Positions 1 through 15,020 of a stretch of DNA of 36,637 nucleotides are shown here, one piece after another. Source of the stretch: Corallococcus sp. CA053C (GTDB lineage: Bacteria > Myxococcota > Myxococcia > Myxococcales > Myxococcaceae); the NCBI RefSeq assembly GCF_003611675.1, contig NZ_RAWA01000049.1, positions 1 through 36,637 of the forward strand, read 5' to 3'. Under the pieces are notes generated by a model that saw only the letters and a program-made list of their open reading frames with translations, did not search any database and was not told the DNA's origin. Positions within the stretch are counted from its first letter, which is position 1, and the number at the start of each line of letters is the position of its first letter. A program made the translations under genes and the position numbers.

Positions 1-374
1 GACCACCAGAGCGAACCCGTCATCGTCGCCAGTCCCGCCACGGCGAGCAGCGCGGCGTAGTCCCACCACCGGCACGCGCGCTCCACCGCCGAGCCCACCA
101 CGCCGAACACCAGCAGGTTGAGCCCCAGGTGCAGGCCGTCCCGGTGCAGCAGGTTGGCCGCCAGGAGCCGCCATTCCTGACCCGCGTCCGTCACCAGCGG
201 GCCCGTCTTCGCCCCCCAGCGCACCAGCGCGTCCACGCCCGGAGGCCCCCCGGACGCCAGCGCCGCGTACAGAATCGCCTGCACCCCTACCAGGGCCACC
301 GTCAGCCACGGTACCCTGGCTTCCCCGCCCCTTCCGGCCAATCGACCGATGGACAACAGTGCCCCCCTGACCAT
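1..374 (-). CDS. Rhomboid-family intramembrane serine protease, N-terminal part (truncated by window edge)
   Basis: Reading the minus strand from the ATG at 374 gives 124 residues that run off the window start. Visible are a hydrophobic segment (about residues 23-41), the rhomboid-type motif EWRLLAANLLHRD (about 67-79), and a second hydrophobic segment starting HLGLN with His82 and Asn86. These match the conserved His and Asn of the second core helix in rhomboids. The catalytic GxSG serine and the later His would lie outside the window, so activity cannot be judged. Rhomboids cleave transmembrane segments of membrane proteins. The gene is divergent from the FHA gene with a gap of about 90 bases. 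No clear ribosome-binding site is seen before the ATG, so the start is tentative. Confidence 0.72.
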   Translation of the reverse strand, partial: MVRGALLSIGRLAGRGGEARVPWLTVALVGVQAILYAALASGGPPGVDALVRWGAKTGPLVTDAGQEWRLLAANLLHRDGLHLGLNLLVFGVVGSAVERACRWWDYAALLAVAGLATMTGSLWW

Positions 375-416
375 GGGATGGGCAAAAAACCCTGTTGTTC
401 TCGGGGGATACATGGC

Positions 417-446
417 TTGTCTCGGCAAAGGGCATTCTGCTATAGC
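417..446 (+). promoter_or_regulatory. Possible sigma70-type promoter for the FHA gene
   Basis: TTGTCT (417-422) and TATAGC (441-446) are separated by 18 bases and end 18 bases before the chosen GTG start at 465. The fit is partial and the implied leader is very short, so this is a weak prediction. Confidence 0.3.
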
Positions 447-464
447 TGTACTCGGACCGGACCC

Positions 465-2291
465 GTGCTGAAGCTCATCATCGAAGACGACGAGGGGCGC
501 AAGACCGTTGTTCCCTTCGTGCGCGACGAAATCACCATTGGACGTCAGGAGGGCAACACGATCCGCCTGACCGAGCGGAACGTGTCACGTCGACACGCCC
601 GGCTGGTGCGCCTCAATGGACACGTCGTGCTCGAAGACCTGGGGAGCTACAACGGCACCCGGATCAACGGCGAGCGCGTCGCAGGCCAGCTTCCCCTCAA
701 GGAGGGGGACCTCATCCAGATCGGCGACTACGATCTGGCCTTGCAGGTCGAGGGTGCGGCCAACGCCGCCCCCACTGGCGCCATCACCGCCAAGGTGCCC
801 GCCTCCCGCCGGCCAGAGCCGGAGGAGGAGGACGCCCCAGCGCCCAGCGCGTCGCAGGACGACGCCGAGGACGAGGAGGAGGACGACGCGGACGGCGACG
901 AGCACGACCACACGCCTCCTTCCGCGGAGGCGCGGCGCAACGCCACATCCATCATCCGCATGGACCAGATGGAGGCGGACCGCCCCCGCAAGGTGGAGCG
1001 TGTCCCGGAGGACGAGCAGCCCCGGCTGCTGGTGCTCGCCCCCACCGAGTTCAAGGGCCAGGAGTACGACTGCAACCGCACCGAGCTGCGGATCGGCCGT
1101 ACGTCGGAGAACGACATCGCCCTGGACCACCGCTCCCTGTCCCGCACGCACGCGAAGGTGGTGCGCGAGGCGACCGGTGAGTGGCGGGTCATCGACATGC
1201 AGTCGGCCAACGGGATGACGGTCAACGGCGAGAGCTACGCCCAGGCCACGCTGTCCCACGGCGACATCATCGAGATGGGCCACGTGAAGCTGCGCTTCGT
1301 GGGCCCGGGCACGCTGTCGGAGGACCTCGCCGCGCAGGGGGACCGTCCGGGTTCGAAGAAGCTGGTGGTGGGCATCGTCGTCGCGTTCCTGTCCATCGCC
1401 GCGGGCGCCGCCCTCTTCGTCATCAAGGGACAGGACCTGGTGACGCCGACGACGGACACCCCGCCGCCCGTGGTCGCCAACAATCCGCCCCAGGTTCCGG
1501 ACAAGCCGGTCGCTGCCGTGGGCACGACGCCGGAGACCCCGCAGCCCCCGCCGGAGGCCCCTCCCGAGCCGAAGGCGACGGAGCAGGACTTCGAGACCGC
1601 GCTCACGGCCGCCGACTTCGACAAGGCCCGCACCGTCCTGGACGCCCTGCGCGCGGAGAAGGGCGTCCCCGTCGGCAAGGCGAAGGACCTGCAGCAGCGG
1701 CTGACCCTGGAGACGCAGGCCCAGCAGCAGCTGGCCGTCCTCGAAGAGGCGCTGAAGAACAACAAGGTCGCCGAGGCCACCGCCGCCGCCAAGACCTTCC
1801 CGAAGACGGTGGTCTTCGCCAGCCGCTTCGAGGAGCTGAAGAAGCAGCTCGAGGAAGCCCAGCGCCCTCCCCCGGGTGAAGCCACCGTGGCGACGAACCC
1901 GGCGCAGAAGCCTTCCACGGCCCCGACGTCCGACTTCATGCGCGGCAAGACGGCGGCCGACGTCGAGCGGGACATCACTGACGTCCAGACGGAGGTCCAG
2001 CGCCTGAGCAAGGCGAAGGACATTCCGGGTGCCCTGGAAGTCGCCAAGGACTGCGCGCTGATCGCCCCCAGGCTTCCCGAATGCCATCTGATGCTCGGCG
2101 TGCTCTATGCGAAGAGCAACAACCAGGCCCTGAGCTTGAAGCACTACGCGCAGTTCGTCACGCTCGCGCCCCCGGGCCACGCGAAGCGGGCGCGGGTCAT
2201 TGAAATCCTGAGCAACAACAGTCCGAAGGGTGACGGCAGTGCGGCGGTGCCTCCGTCGGAAAATCCCCCCGCCTCAAGCAATGGCCAGTAA
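465..2291 (+). CDS. Tandem FHA-domain membrane protein with C-terminal TPR-like region
   Basis: The 608-residue protein reads from GTG 465 (MLKLIIEDDEGRK...). The frame is open further upstream, but that stretch has no domain-like sequence and overlaps the divergent rhomboid gene. FHA domain 1 spans about residues 15-95 (G26-R27, S41-R-R-H44). A very acidic, Glu/Asp-rich low-complexity linker covers about 115-160. FHA domain 2 spans about 188-282 (G211-R212, S226-R-T-H229). One transmembrane helix lies at about 300-321, followed by a Pro-rich spacer and an Ala/Lys/Glu-rich helical region ending in a TPR-like segment (about 500-590). FHA domains bind phosphothreonine, so this is probably a phospho-dependent scaffold reading Ser/Thr kinase signals, with both FHA domains on one side of the inner membrane. 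Partners are not visible here. The response-regulator gene starts 45 bases downstream. Confidence 0.85.
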   Translation: MLKLIIEDDEGRKTVVPFVRDEITIGRQEGNTIRLTERNVSRRHARLVRLNGHVVLEDLGSYNGTRINGERVAGQLPLKEGDLIQIGDYDLALQVEGAANAAPTGAITAKVPASRRPEPEEEDAPAPSASQDDAEDEEEDDADGDEHDHTPPSAEARRNATSIIRMDQMEADRPRKVERVPEDEQPRLLVLAPTEFKGQEYDCNRTELRIGRTSENDIALDHRSLSRTHAKVVREATGEWRVIDMQSANGMTVNGESYAQATLSHGDIIEMGHVKLRFVGPGTLSEDLAAQGDRPGSKKLVVGIVVAFLSIAAGAALFVIKGQDLVTPTTDTPPPVVANNPPQVPDKPVAAVGTTPETPQPPPEAPPEPKATEQDFETALTAADFDKARTVLDALRAEKGVPVGKAKDLQQRLTLETQAQQQLAVLEEALKNNKVAEATAAAKTFPKTVVFASRFEELKKQLEEAQRPPPGEATVATNPAQKPSTAPTSDFMRGKTAADVERDITDVQTEVQRLSKAKDIPGALEVAKDCALIAPRLPECHLMLGVLYAKSNNQALSLKHYAQFVTLAPPGHAKRARVIEILSNNSPKGDGSAAVPPSENPPASSNGQ

Positions 2292-2325
2292 CTCCCCCCC
2301 GCAGCACTTCCCTCAACCTTGCAGC

Positions 2326-2331
2326 GAGGAG
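2326..2331 (+). promoter_or_regulatory. Ribosome-binding site that fixes the response-regulator start
   Basis: GAGGAG lies 5 bases before the GTG at 2337. It favours that start over the upstream in-frame TTG at 2319, which would include the site itself in the coding region. Confidence 0.6.
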
Positions 2332-2336
2332 ACGCT

Positions 2337-2930
2337 GTGCAGATTCGCATCCTGGTAGTTGATGACGAGCAGGACAACTGCGACTACCTCAAGCTGGTGC
2401 TGACCCGAGAGGGCTACGAGGTGGTCACCACCACCGACCCCACCCAGACGGTGGACATCCTCCGGGGCTCCGACTTCCACCTCGTCATCCTCGACATGAT
2501 GATGCCGCAGATGTCGGGCACCGAAGTCTTGGAGTTGATCCGCAAGTACGACACGGACATCGCGGTCATCGTCGCCACGGCCTACCCCACCGTGGACACG
2601 GCTGTCGCCTCCCTCAAGGCGCAGGCGTCCGACTACGTGAAGAAGCCCATGGAGCCGGAGCAGTTCACGGCCGCCGTGCGCAACGCGTTGCAGAAGAAGG
2701 GTCTGTCGCAGGACCCGGAAGCCGACCTGCACCGCGCCATTGGCCGCACCATCCGCGACGCCCGCAAGACGCAGGAGCTCACGCTCAAGCAGCTTGCCCG
2801 CCGCACCGGCCTGTCCGTGTCGCTGCTGTCGCAGATTGAACGCGCGGAATCCTCCGCGTCCATCTCGTCGCTCTACAAGATCGCCTCCGCGCTCCAGCTG
2901 CGCATGGGCGAGCTGTTCGGCGACACCTAG
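2337..2930 (+). CDS. Response regulator: REC receiver domain fused to an XRE-type helix-turn-helix
   Basis: This 197-residue protein has a complete receiver domain (about 3-118): acidic pair D9-D10, phosphoacceptor D53 in LVILDMMMP, T81, and K103 in the KKP motif. After a short linker comes a cro/C1-type HTH (about 135-195; IRDARKTQELTLKQLARRTG then SLLSQIERAESS). Phosphorylation would be expected to control DNA binding by the HTH. XRE-type output domains are uncommon compared with OmpR, NarL or NtrC types. No histidine kinase is adjacent, so the partner is an orphan kinase or encoded elsewhere. It may be co-transcribed with the upstream FHA gene. Its stop overlaps the stop of the opposing crotonase gene by 4 bases (CTAG shared). 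Confidence 0.88.
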   Translation: MQIRILVVDDEQDNCDYLKLVLTREGYEVVTTTDPTQTVDILRGSDFHLVILDMMMPQMSGTEVLELIRKYDTDIAVIVATAYPTVDTAVASLKAQASDYVKKPMEPEQFTAAVRNALQKKGLSQDPEADLHRAIGRTIRDARKTQELTLKQLARRTGLSVSLLSQIERAESSASISSLYKIASALQLRMGELFGDT

Positions 2931-3694
2931 CGGCCGTTGAAGCGGGGCGCGCGCTTTCCCAGGAAGGCCGCGCGCCCCTCCTTCGCATCCTCACTGCCGA
3001 ACGCCTCGCCGCGCACCTGGCGCAGCCGCGCGACGTCCGCCGCAGCCAGGCCGGAGCGCGACAGCAATCCGAAGGCCTCCTTCATCCCCGACACCGCCTT
3101 CGGTGCCTGCGCGGCCAGCGTCTCGCACCAGGCCAGCGCACGCGCCTCCGCGTCCTCCGGGCACTCGTCCAGGAGCCCCCACGCGAGCGCCTCCGGCGCG
3201 GGCAGCCTGCGCGCGGTGAGGAACAGCTGCTTCGCCCGCGACAGCCCCACCAGCCGCACCGCGCGCGCCAGCCCCTCGGGCGAGTACACGATGCCCAGCC
3301 GGGCCGGCGGCATGAGGAAGAAGGCGTCCGGCGCGCCCACCCGGAAGTCGCAGGAGGCCGCCAGGTCGAAGCCCGCGCCCACCGCGCCGCCCTGCACCAG
3401 CGCCACCGACGGCGCTGGGTGCCGCTCCAGCTTCAGCAGGCACGCCACCAGCGCGTCGTCCGGCAGCCGCCCGTCCGCGCCGGGCGGCCCCAGGTGCGTC
3501 AGGTCGTAGCCCGCGCAGAAGTGCCCGCCCTGCCCGCGCACCAGCAGCGCGCGGACGTGGGGGCCAGGGTCCAGCGCCGCGTCCAGACGGGCCAGCAGCG
3601 CGTCGTCCAGGGCATTGCGCCGGGTGGGGTTGGAGACGGTGAGGACGCGGACACCGCCCTCGCGGTCCTCCACCTCCAGCGTGGGCGCTGTCAC
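2927..3694 (-). CDS. Crotonase-superfamily protein (enoyl-CoA hydratase/isomerase-like)
   Basis: The 255-residue protein starts at GTG 3694, 12 bases after the biotin-carrier gene. Length and fold motifs fit the crotonase family: N-terminal NPTRRNAL, the first oxyanion-hole strand HFCAGYDL (58-65), the second at GGAVGAGFDLAASCD (102-116), and LGIVYSPEGLARAVRLVG. Alignment by eye to rat mitochondrial enoyl-CoA hydratase places Pro122 and Pro130 where the two catalytic glutamates (E144, E164) normally sit. A classical hydratase is therefore doubtful; an isomerase, decarboxylase or thioesterase-like reaction on an acyl-CoA is possible. It is the third gene of the biotin carboxylase operon, suggesting a role in branched-chain or other acyl-CoA metabolism. 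Confidence 0.85.
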   Translation of the reverse strand: MTAPTLEVEDREGGVRVLTVSNPTRRNALDDALLARLDAALDPGPHVRALLVRGQGGHFCAGYDLTHLGPPGADGRLPDDALVACLLKLERHPAPSVALVQGGAVGAGFDLAASCDFRVGAPDAFFLMPPARLGIVYSPEGLARAVRLVGLSRAKQLFLTARRLPAPEALAWGLLDECPEDAEARALAWCETLAAQAPKAVSGMKEAFGLLSRSGLAAADVARLRQVRGEAFGSEDAKEGRAAFLGKRAPRFNGR

Positions 3695-3706
3695 GGTCCC
3701 CGCGCC

Positions 3707-3919
3707 CTAGCCGAGCACCACGAGGACGTCGCCCTCGTTCACCGGCTGCGCTTCCTTGCAGCGGATCTCCTTCACCGTGCCGTCCTCGGTGGTCTCCACC
3801 GGCATCTCCATCTTCATCGACTCGAGGATGACGAGCGTGTCCCCGGCCTTCACCGGGTCGCCCACCTTCACCTCGATCTTCCACACCGTTCCCGTGATGT
3901 GCGCCGCAACGTCCGCCAT
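3707..3919 (-). CDS. Biotin carboxyl carrier protein (biotinyl/lipoyl domain)
   Basis: This small stand-alone 70-residue protein is essentially one biotinyl domain. The biotinylation motif ESMKMEMP places the modified lysine at K36, with the usual hydrophobic strands around it and the closing GDVLVVL at the C-terminus. It would carry CO2 as carboxybiotin from the biotin carboxylase encoded just upstream to a carboxyltransferase. It lacks the Pro/Ala-rich N-terminal extension of AccB of the fatty-acid-synthesis enzyme and resembles the carrier domain of acyl-CoA or pyruvate carboxylases. GAGGAGGGA upstream of the ATG is a good ribosome-binding site. Confidence 0.92.
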   Translation of the reverse strand: MADVAAHITGTVWKIEVKVGDPVKAGDTLVILESMKMEMPVETTEDGTVKEIRCKEAQPVNEGDVLVVLG

Positions 3920-3973
3920 GAACCAGTCCCTCCTCGGGTGTGAAAACGAAGCGCGGGCTGCCGCGCTCCCTAC

Positions 3974-5323
3974 CTACGGCTTCGCGTGATGATCCAGGAA
4001 GTGCGTGTCCAGCTCCCCGGCGCTGAAGGCCGGAGCCTTCAGGATGCGCAGGTGGAGCGGGATGTTCGTCTTGATGCCCTCGATGCGGAAGTCCTCCAGC
4101 GCCTTCACCGCGCGGGCAATCGCCTCGTCGCGCGTGGCGCCGGAGATGATGAGCTTCGCGATCATCGGGTCGTAGTTCGGCGTCACCACGTCGCCCTCGG
4201 CGTAGCCGGAGTCCAGGCGCACGCCTTCGCCCGTGGGCGGCTGGAACACCTTCAGCGGGCCGGGGGACGGGAAGTACTTCACCGGGTCTTCCGCGTAGAT
4301 GCGGAACTCCAGCGCCGCGCCCTTCCGCTTCACGTCCTCCTGCTTCACCGTCAGCTTTTCGCCCGCGGCGATGCGCAGCTGCCAGCCGATGAGGTCCAGG
4401 CCCGTCGTGAGCTCCGTCACCGGGTGCTCCACCTGGAGCCGGGCGTTCATCTCGATGAAGTACACCTGCCCGTCCGAGTACAGGAACTCCACCGTGCCCG
4501 CGTTGGCGTAGCCGAACGTCTTCGCCGCGGTGACGGCCGCCGTGAAGAGCTGCTCGGACAGGGCCGCGTTCTTCCCGTTCGCGAACAGCACCGACGGGGC
4601 CTCCTCCACCACCTTCTGGTGCCGGCGCTGGATGGAGCACTCGCGCTCCAGGCCGTGGATGAGGTGACCGTGGGTGTCGCCGAGAATCTGGACCTCGATG
4701 TGGCGCGGCGCCGGGAAGTAGCGCTCCAGGTACACGCCCTCACGGCCGAAGGCGGCCTTCGCCCGGTCCGTGCACTGGCGGTACACCTTCTCCAGCTCCG
4801 CGGGGCTGCTCGCCGCCGCCATGCCGATGCCGCCACCGCCGCTGGCGGCCTTGCACAGCACCGGGTAGCCGATGCGCTCCGCGGCCTCCAGGGCGCTCTG
4901 CACGTCCGGCAGGACGCCGTCGCTGCCCGGCACCACCGGCACGCCCGCGGCGGACACCAGCTTGCGCGCCTGGCTCTTGTCCTTCATCCGCGCCATGGCC
5001 TCCGGCGGCGGCCCCACGAACACCAGGCCCGCGTCCGAACACGCCTGCGCGAACTCGCCGTTCTCCGACAGGAAGCCGTAGCCGGGGTGCACGGCCTGCG
5101 CGCCCGTCTTCTTCGCCGCCTCCAGGATGGCGGGGATGCTCAGGTAGCTGTCCTTCGCCGGCGCAGGCCCGATGCGCACCGCCTCGTCCGCTTCCTTCAC
5201 GAACGGCAGCGTGGCGTCCGCGTCCGAGTACACGGCCACGGTCTTCACGCCCATCTGCCGGGCCACCGTCCCGATGCGGCGCGCGATTTCACCCCGGTTG
5301 GCGATGAGCAACTTCTGGAACAT
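3974..5323 (-). CDS. accC: Biotin carboxylase subunit (acetyl/propionyl-CoA carboxylase type)
   Basis: The 449-residue protein is full length for a stand-alone biotin carboxylase. It shows the N-terminal MFQKLLIANRGEIARR, HPGYGFLSEN (about 79-88), the ATP-grasp glycine loop KAASGGGGIGM (158-168), RRHQKVVEE (233-241) and the C-terminal RIYAEDP and NYDPMIAKL motifs. It catalyses ATP- and bicarbonate-dependent carboxylation of biotin on its carrier protein. In the glycine loop an Ile stands where Arg or Lys is usual (GGGGRGM/GGGGKGM), a small oddity. The carrier gene follows after 54 bases, then a crotonase. No carboxyltransferase is present here, so the substrate (acetyl-, propionyl-, methylcrotonyl-CoA) cannot be assigned. 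Confidence 0.92.
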   Translation of the reverse strand: MFQKLLIANRGEIARRIGTVARQMGVKTVAVYSDADATLPFVKEADEAVRIGPAPAKDSYLSIPAILEAAKKTGAQAVHPGYGFLSENGEFAQACSDAGLVFVGPPPEAMARMKDKSQARKLVSAAGVPVVPGSDGVLPDVQSALEAAERIGYPVLCKAASGGGGIGMAAASSPAELEKVYRQCTDRAKAAFGREGVYLERYFPAPRHIEVQILGDTHGHLIHGLERECSIQRRHQKVVEEAPSVLFANGKNAALSEQLFTAAVTAAKTFGYANAGTVEFLYSDGQVYFIEMNARLQVEHPVTELTTGLDLIGWQLRIAAGEKLTVKQEDVKRKGAALEFRIYAEDPVKYFPSPGPLKVFQPPTGEGVRLDSGYAEGDVVTPNYDPMIAKLIISGATRDEAIARAVKALEDFRIEGIKTNIPLHLRILKAPAFSAGELDTHFLDHHAKP

Positions 5324-5353
5324 GGCGGTACCCCGGCGTTGCGAAGGGCGGCC

Positions 5354-5382
5354 AAACTAACCCCCACCCCCCTGCCTGACAA
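5354..5382 (-). promoter_or_regulatory. Possible sigma70-type promoter for the accC operon
   Basis: On the minus strand TTGTCA (5382-5377) and TAGTTT (5359-5354) are separated by exactly 17 bases, about 30 bases before the accC ATG at 5323. The -35 is close to consensus and the -10 is poor. Confidence 0.38.
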
Positions 5383-5413
5383 GCGCTCGGACAGGCATGC
5401 AACAGGTCCGTAC

Positions 5414-5435
5414 AGTCCCGTAAATTTGCGGGTCT
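5414..5435. promoter_or_regulatory. Inverted-repeat operator candidate between accC and the small plus-strand gene
   Basis: A dyad centred on AAATTT: the 16-base core CCCGTAAATTTGCGGG (5417-5432) has one mismatched pair and extends outward by AG/CT with one further mismatch. The AT-rich centre stands out from the GC-rich surroundings. It lies in the 130-173-base gap between divergent genes, so it could bind a dimeric regulator of either or both. Confidence 0.42.
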
Positions 5436-5495
5436 ACGAGCCCCTGACGTACCTTGCCCGACGTGAAGCCTCCCTCGACAGGAACGGAAGGCGTC

Positions 5496-5840
5496 GTGGA
5501 CCTGCATGGTGCCCGTCGCGCTCGCCGTCTGGATTTGTACCGGAGCCGGCTCAATGAGCGGCTCCAGGCCACCCGCGCCAACCTGGTGACGCTCTACGAG
5601 GGCGGCACCCTCTTCACGCCCGACGGCACCAAGCGGGGCCGCTCGCTGCTGAAGGCGCTGCAGCTCTTGCAGCGCGCCGGCACCCGGATGGAGGAGCTGT
5701 CCGGTACCGGGCTGCTGCCCGCCCCCCGCGCGTCGGAGCGCATCGACGCGCTCTACGACGAGGTGGACGGCCTGTTCACCCGCTGTGACCGCCTCACGGG
5801 CCGGGGCACGGCGAGCGTGGCCCGCCTCCCCCGCAACTGA
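5496..5840 (+). CDS. Small protein of unknown function, helical
   Basis: No family was recognised. From GTG 5496 the product has about 114 residues, begins VDLHGARRARRLDLYRSR, is rich in Arg, Leu and Glu, and looks mostly alpha-helical (LLKALQLLQRAGTRMEEL; RIDALYDEVDGLF). It has no signal peptide, membrane helix or cysteine motif. The frame is open back to TTG 5454 and GTG 5463 (up to 128 residues). GGAAGG at 5486-5491 supports 5496, although its 4-base spacing is short. It is divergent from accC and convergent with ftsZ, ending 13 bases from the ftsZ stop. Codon use is GC-rich like its neighbours, supporting a real gene. Confidence 0.62.
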   Translation: MDLHGARRARRLDLYRSRLNERLQATRANLVTLYEGGTLFTPDGTKRGRSLLKALQLLQRAGTRMEELSGTGLLPAPRASERIDALYDEVDGLFTRCDRLTGRGTASVARLPRN

Positions 5841-5853
5841 CGGCCCTTCCGGC

Positions 5854-7098
5854 CTACGGCAGCTCCGTCTGACCCTGGCGGCGCAGGAACGTCGGGATGT
5901 CGAACTGATCCTCGTCCAGGGGCAGCGCCGCGTCCTTCACCACGGCCGTGCGCGCGCTCTGCATGGAGGACTTCGGGTTCTCCACCGTGGACATCGTCGG
6001 ACGGGGCGTGCTCTTCGCGGGGACGAGGCTCGCCACCTCCTCGCGCGACGAGGACAGCACCGACGACGGCGCGGGGCGGCTGGACATGGGCATGGACATG
6101 GGCACCTGGACCACCTGCGTCATGGGCCGTGCCTTGGCCGCCTCGCGGTGCACGAAGCCCGTGGCGATGATGGTGATCTTCACCTCGTCCTGGATCTGCT
6201 CGTCGATGAGCGACCCGAAGATGATCTCCGCCTCGCCGTCCGCCGCGTCGTGCACCAGCGTCAGGGCCTCGTTGACCTCCTGCAGGGTCATGTCGCGGCC
6301 GCCGGTGATGTTGATGAGCAGGCCCGTGGCGCCGTCGATGGAGACGTCCTCCAGCAGCGGGCTGGAGATGGCCTGCTGCATGGCGATGACGGCGCGCCGG
6401 TCGCCGCAGGCGTTGCCCGTGCCCATGAGCGCCAGGCCCTTGTCGCTCATGATGGTCTTCACGTCCGCGAAGTCCACGTTGATGTAGCCGTGGTACTGGA
6501 TGAGGTCGCTGATGCCCTGCACGGCGTTGAGCAGGACTTCGTCGGCGCGCTTGAAGGTCTCCAGCAGCGGCATGGGCTCATTGGAGAGCGACAGCAGGCG
6601 CTGGTTGGGGATGGTGATGAGCGTGTCCACCGCGGCCTTGAGCTCCACGATGCCCTGCTCGGCCTGCTTGCGGCGCTTGTTGCCCTCGAAGAGGAACGGC
6701 TTGGTGACGACGCCCACCGTGAGGCAGCCCAGGCTCTTGGCGATGTCCGCGATGATGGGCGCGGCGCCCGTGCCGGTGCCACCGCCCATGCCGGCCGTCA
6801 CGAAGACCATGTCGGCGCCTTCCAGCACCGCGGCGATCTGATCGCGCGACTCCAGCGCGGCCTCGCGGCCCATCTCCGGGTTGGCGCCGGCGCCCAACCC
6901 CTTGGTGAGCGCCTGGCCCAGCTGCAGCCGGGTGGGCGCCTTGGAGGCGGCGAGCGCCTGGACATCGGTGTTGGCGGCGATGAAATCGACGCGGTCGAGC
7001 TTCGACAGAATCATCGTGTTGACCGCGTTGCAGCCCGCCCCGCCCGCGCCCACGACACGAATCTTCGCGGCCTGCTTGTTCTGCTCGAACTGGTCCAT
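5854..7098 (-). CDS. ftsZ: Cell division protein FtsZ
   Basis: The 414-residue tubulin-like GTPase polymerises into the Z-ring at the division site. The nucleotide-binding signature GGGTGTG is at 105-111, preceded by [11 protein letters not shown] (17-27). The synergy region [11 protein letters not shown] is present. A variable Ser/Pro-rich linker (about 320-398) leads to the conserved C-terminal peptide DIPTFLRRQ (about 400-408), which docks FtsA and other tethers. The ATG at 7098 is chosen because AGAGGAT precedes it and homology starts there; the frame is open a further 47 codons upstream without FtsZ-like sequence. Unusually, ftsA is not adjacent: a 7.4-kb gene lies between them, ended by its own terminator, so ftsZ probably has its own promoter in the 338-base gap upstream. 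Confidence 0.98.
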   Translation of the reverse strand: MDQFEQNKQAAKIRVVGAGGAGCNAVNTMILSKLDRVDFIAANTDVQALAASKAPTRLQLGQALTKGLGAGANPEMGREAALESRDQIAAVLEGADMVFVTAGMGGGTGTGAAPIIADIAKSLGCLTVGVVTKPFLFEGNKRRKQAEQGIVELKAAVDTLITIPNQRLLSLSNEPMPLLETFKRADEVLLNAVQGISDLIQYHGYINVDFADVKTIMSDKGLALMGTGNACGDRRAVIAMQQAISSPLLEDVSIDGATGLLINITGGRDMTLQEVNEALTLVHDAADGEAEIIFGSLIDEQIQDEVKITIIATGFVHREAAKARPMTQVVQVPMSMPMSSRPAPSSVLSSSREEVASLVPAKSTPRPTMSTVENPKSSMQSARTAVVKDAALPLDEDQFDIPTFLRRQGQTELP

Positions 7099-7191
7099 GT
7101 CGATCCTCTTGGCGGAAGCCCAACGGCGCCGTCCGCGATGACTGCCGCCTTCGACAATCATCAGGAAGTCGGGCGCTTTGGCAAGTATTCC

Positions 7192-7211
7192 GCTACCAGC
7201 CTGTAGCGCCC
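7192..7211 (-). promoter_or_regulatory. Dyad motif upstream of ftsZ, shared with ftsQ
   Basis: Plus-strand GCTAC (7192-7196) and GTAGC (7203-7207) form an inverted repeat with a 6-base spacer, running into CTGTAGCGCCC (7201-7211). The identical 11-mer and a similar dyad lie upstream of ftsQ at 17372-17397. It sits about 100 bases before the ftsZ start, a plausible position for a regulatory site. Confidence 0.4.
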
Positions 7212-7377
7212 TGCTGCGGTGTCGAGTCCTGACGCCCACTTACGCGCGCGGCTTCGGCATGCATGCGTGCGACGCAGTAGGCGAAACGCCCTCTTGACTC
7301 GCGCGCCTGACTCACCTTGGTCGGTCGTGCATGCCTCGCGCGCGTCCTGACGTGGCGCGGTGGGGCCCGGATGACGA

Positions 7378-7412
7378 AAAGGCCCGGCTCCCTGGATGGG
7401 AACCGGGCCTTT
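7378..7412 (-). terminator. Rho-independent-type terminator of the giant surface-protein gene
   Basis: A perfect 10-bp stem, AAAGGCCCGG (7378-7387) with CCGGGCCTTT (7403-7412), has a 15-base loop and lies 25 bases past the stop at 7437. Read on the minus strand the stem ends in a run of T (CCTTTT). Confidence 0.82.
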
Positions 7413-7436
7413 CCTACTCCCGAACCACGGGGAGGA

Positions 7437-14873
<7,437 letters not shown>

Positions 14874-14908
14874 AGGGTCTGGGCTCGCGGGAACAGCGGG
14901 ATGGTTCC

Positions 14909-14925
14909 GGGGGCCACTGGCCCCC
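14909..14925 (-). promoter_or_regulatory. GC-only hairpin in the leader of the giant gene
   Basis: GGGGGCC (14909-14915) and GGCCCCC (14919-14925) form a perfect 7-bp stem around a 3-base loop, 36 bases before the ATG at 14873. No T-run follows it, so it is not an obvious terminator. It could affect mRNA stability or translation. Confidence 0.45.
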
Positions 14926-15020
14926 CTAGCAAGCCGGGCGCCATCGTCTGTCGGTTTTTGATTCCGACCAAATCCGCACACTTGCGCCGCCTGCTCCCCA
15001 TGCTTACGGGCGGAGTCCCA

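Larger units (their letters stand above)
7099..7436. other. Intergenic region upstream of ftsZ
   Basis: The 338 bases between ftsZ and the giant surface-protein gene hold the giant gene's terminator (7378-7412), the GCTAC/GTAGC dyad with a CTGTAGCGCCC motif shared with the ftsQ upstream region (7192-7211), and a GCATGCATGC palindrome near 7258. No convincing gene or clear -35/-10 pair was found. Confidence 0.5.

Noticed and set aside
129-464. 112-codon upstream extension of the FHA gene
   Set aside because: It overlaps the divergent rhomboid gene, has no domain-like sequence, and the FHA family-like start is at GTG 465.
3986-5557. 523-codon plus-strand frame opposite accC
   Set aside because: Shadow of accC, which has all biotin carboxylase motifs.
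5835-5856. GGCC-CTTCC-GGCC hairpin between the small gene and ftsZ as a terminator
   Set aside because: A four-base stem without a T-run is too weak to support a call.
7099-7239. 47-codon N-terminal extension of FtsZ
   Set aside because: No FtsZ similarity and no ribosome-binding site; ATG 7098 has AGAGGAT upstream.
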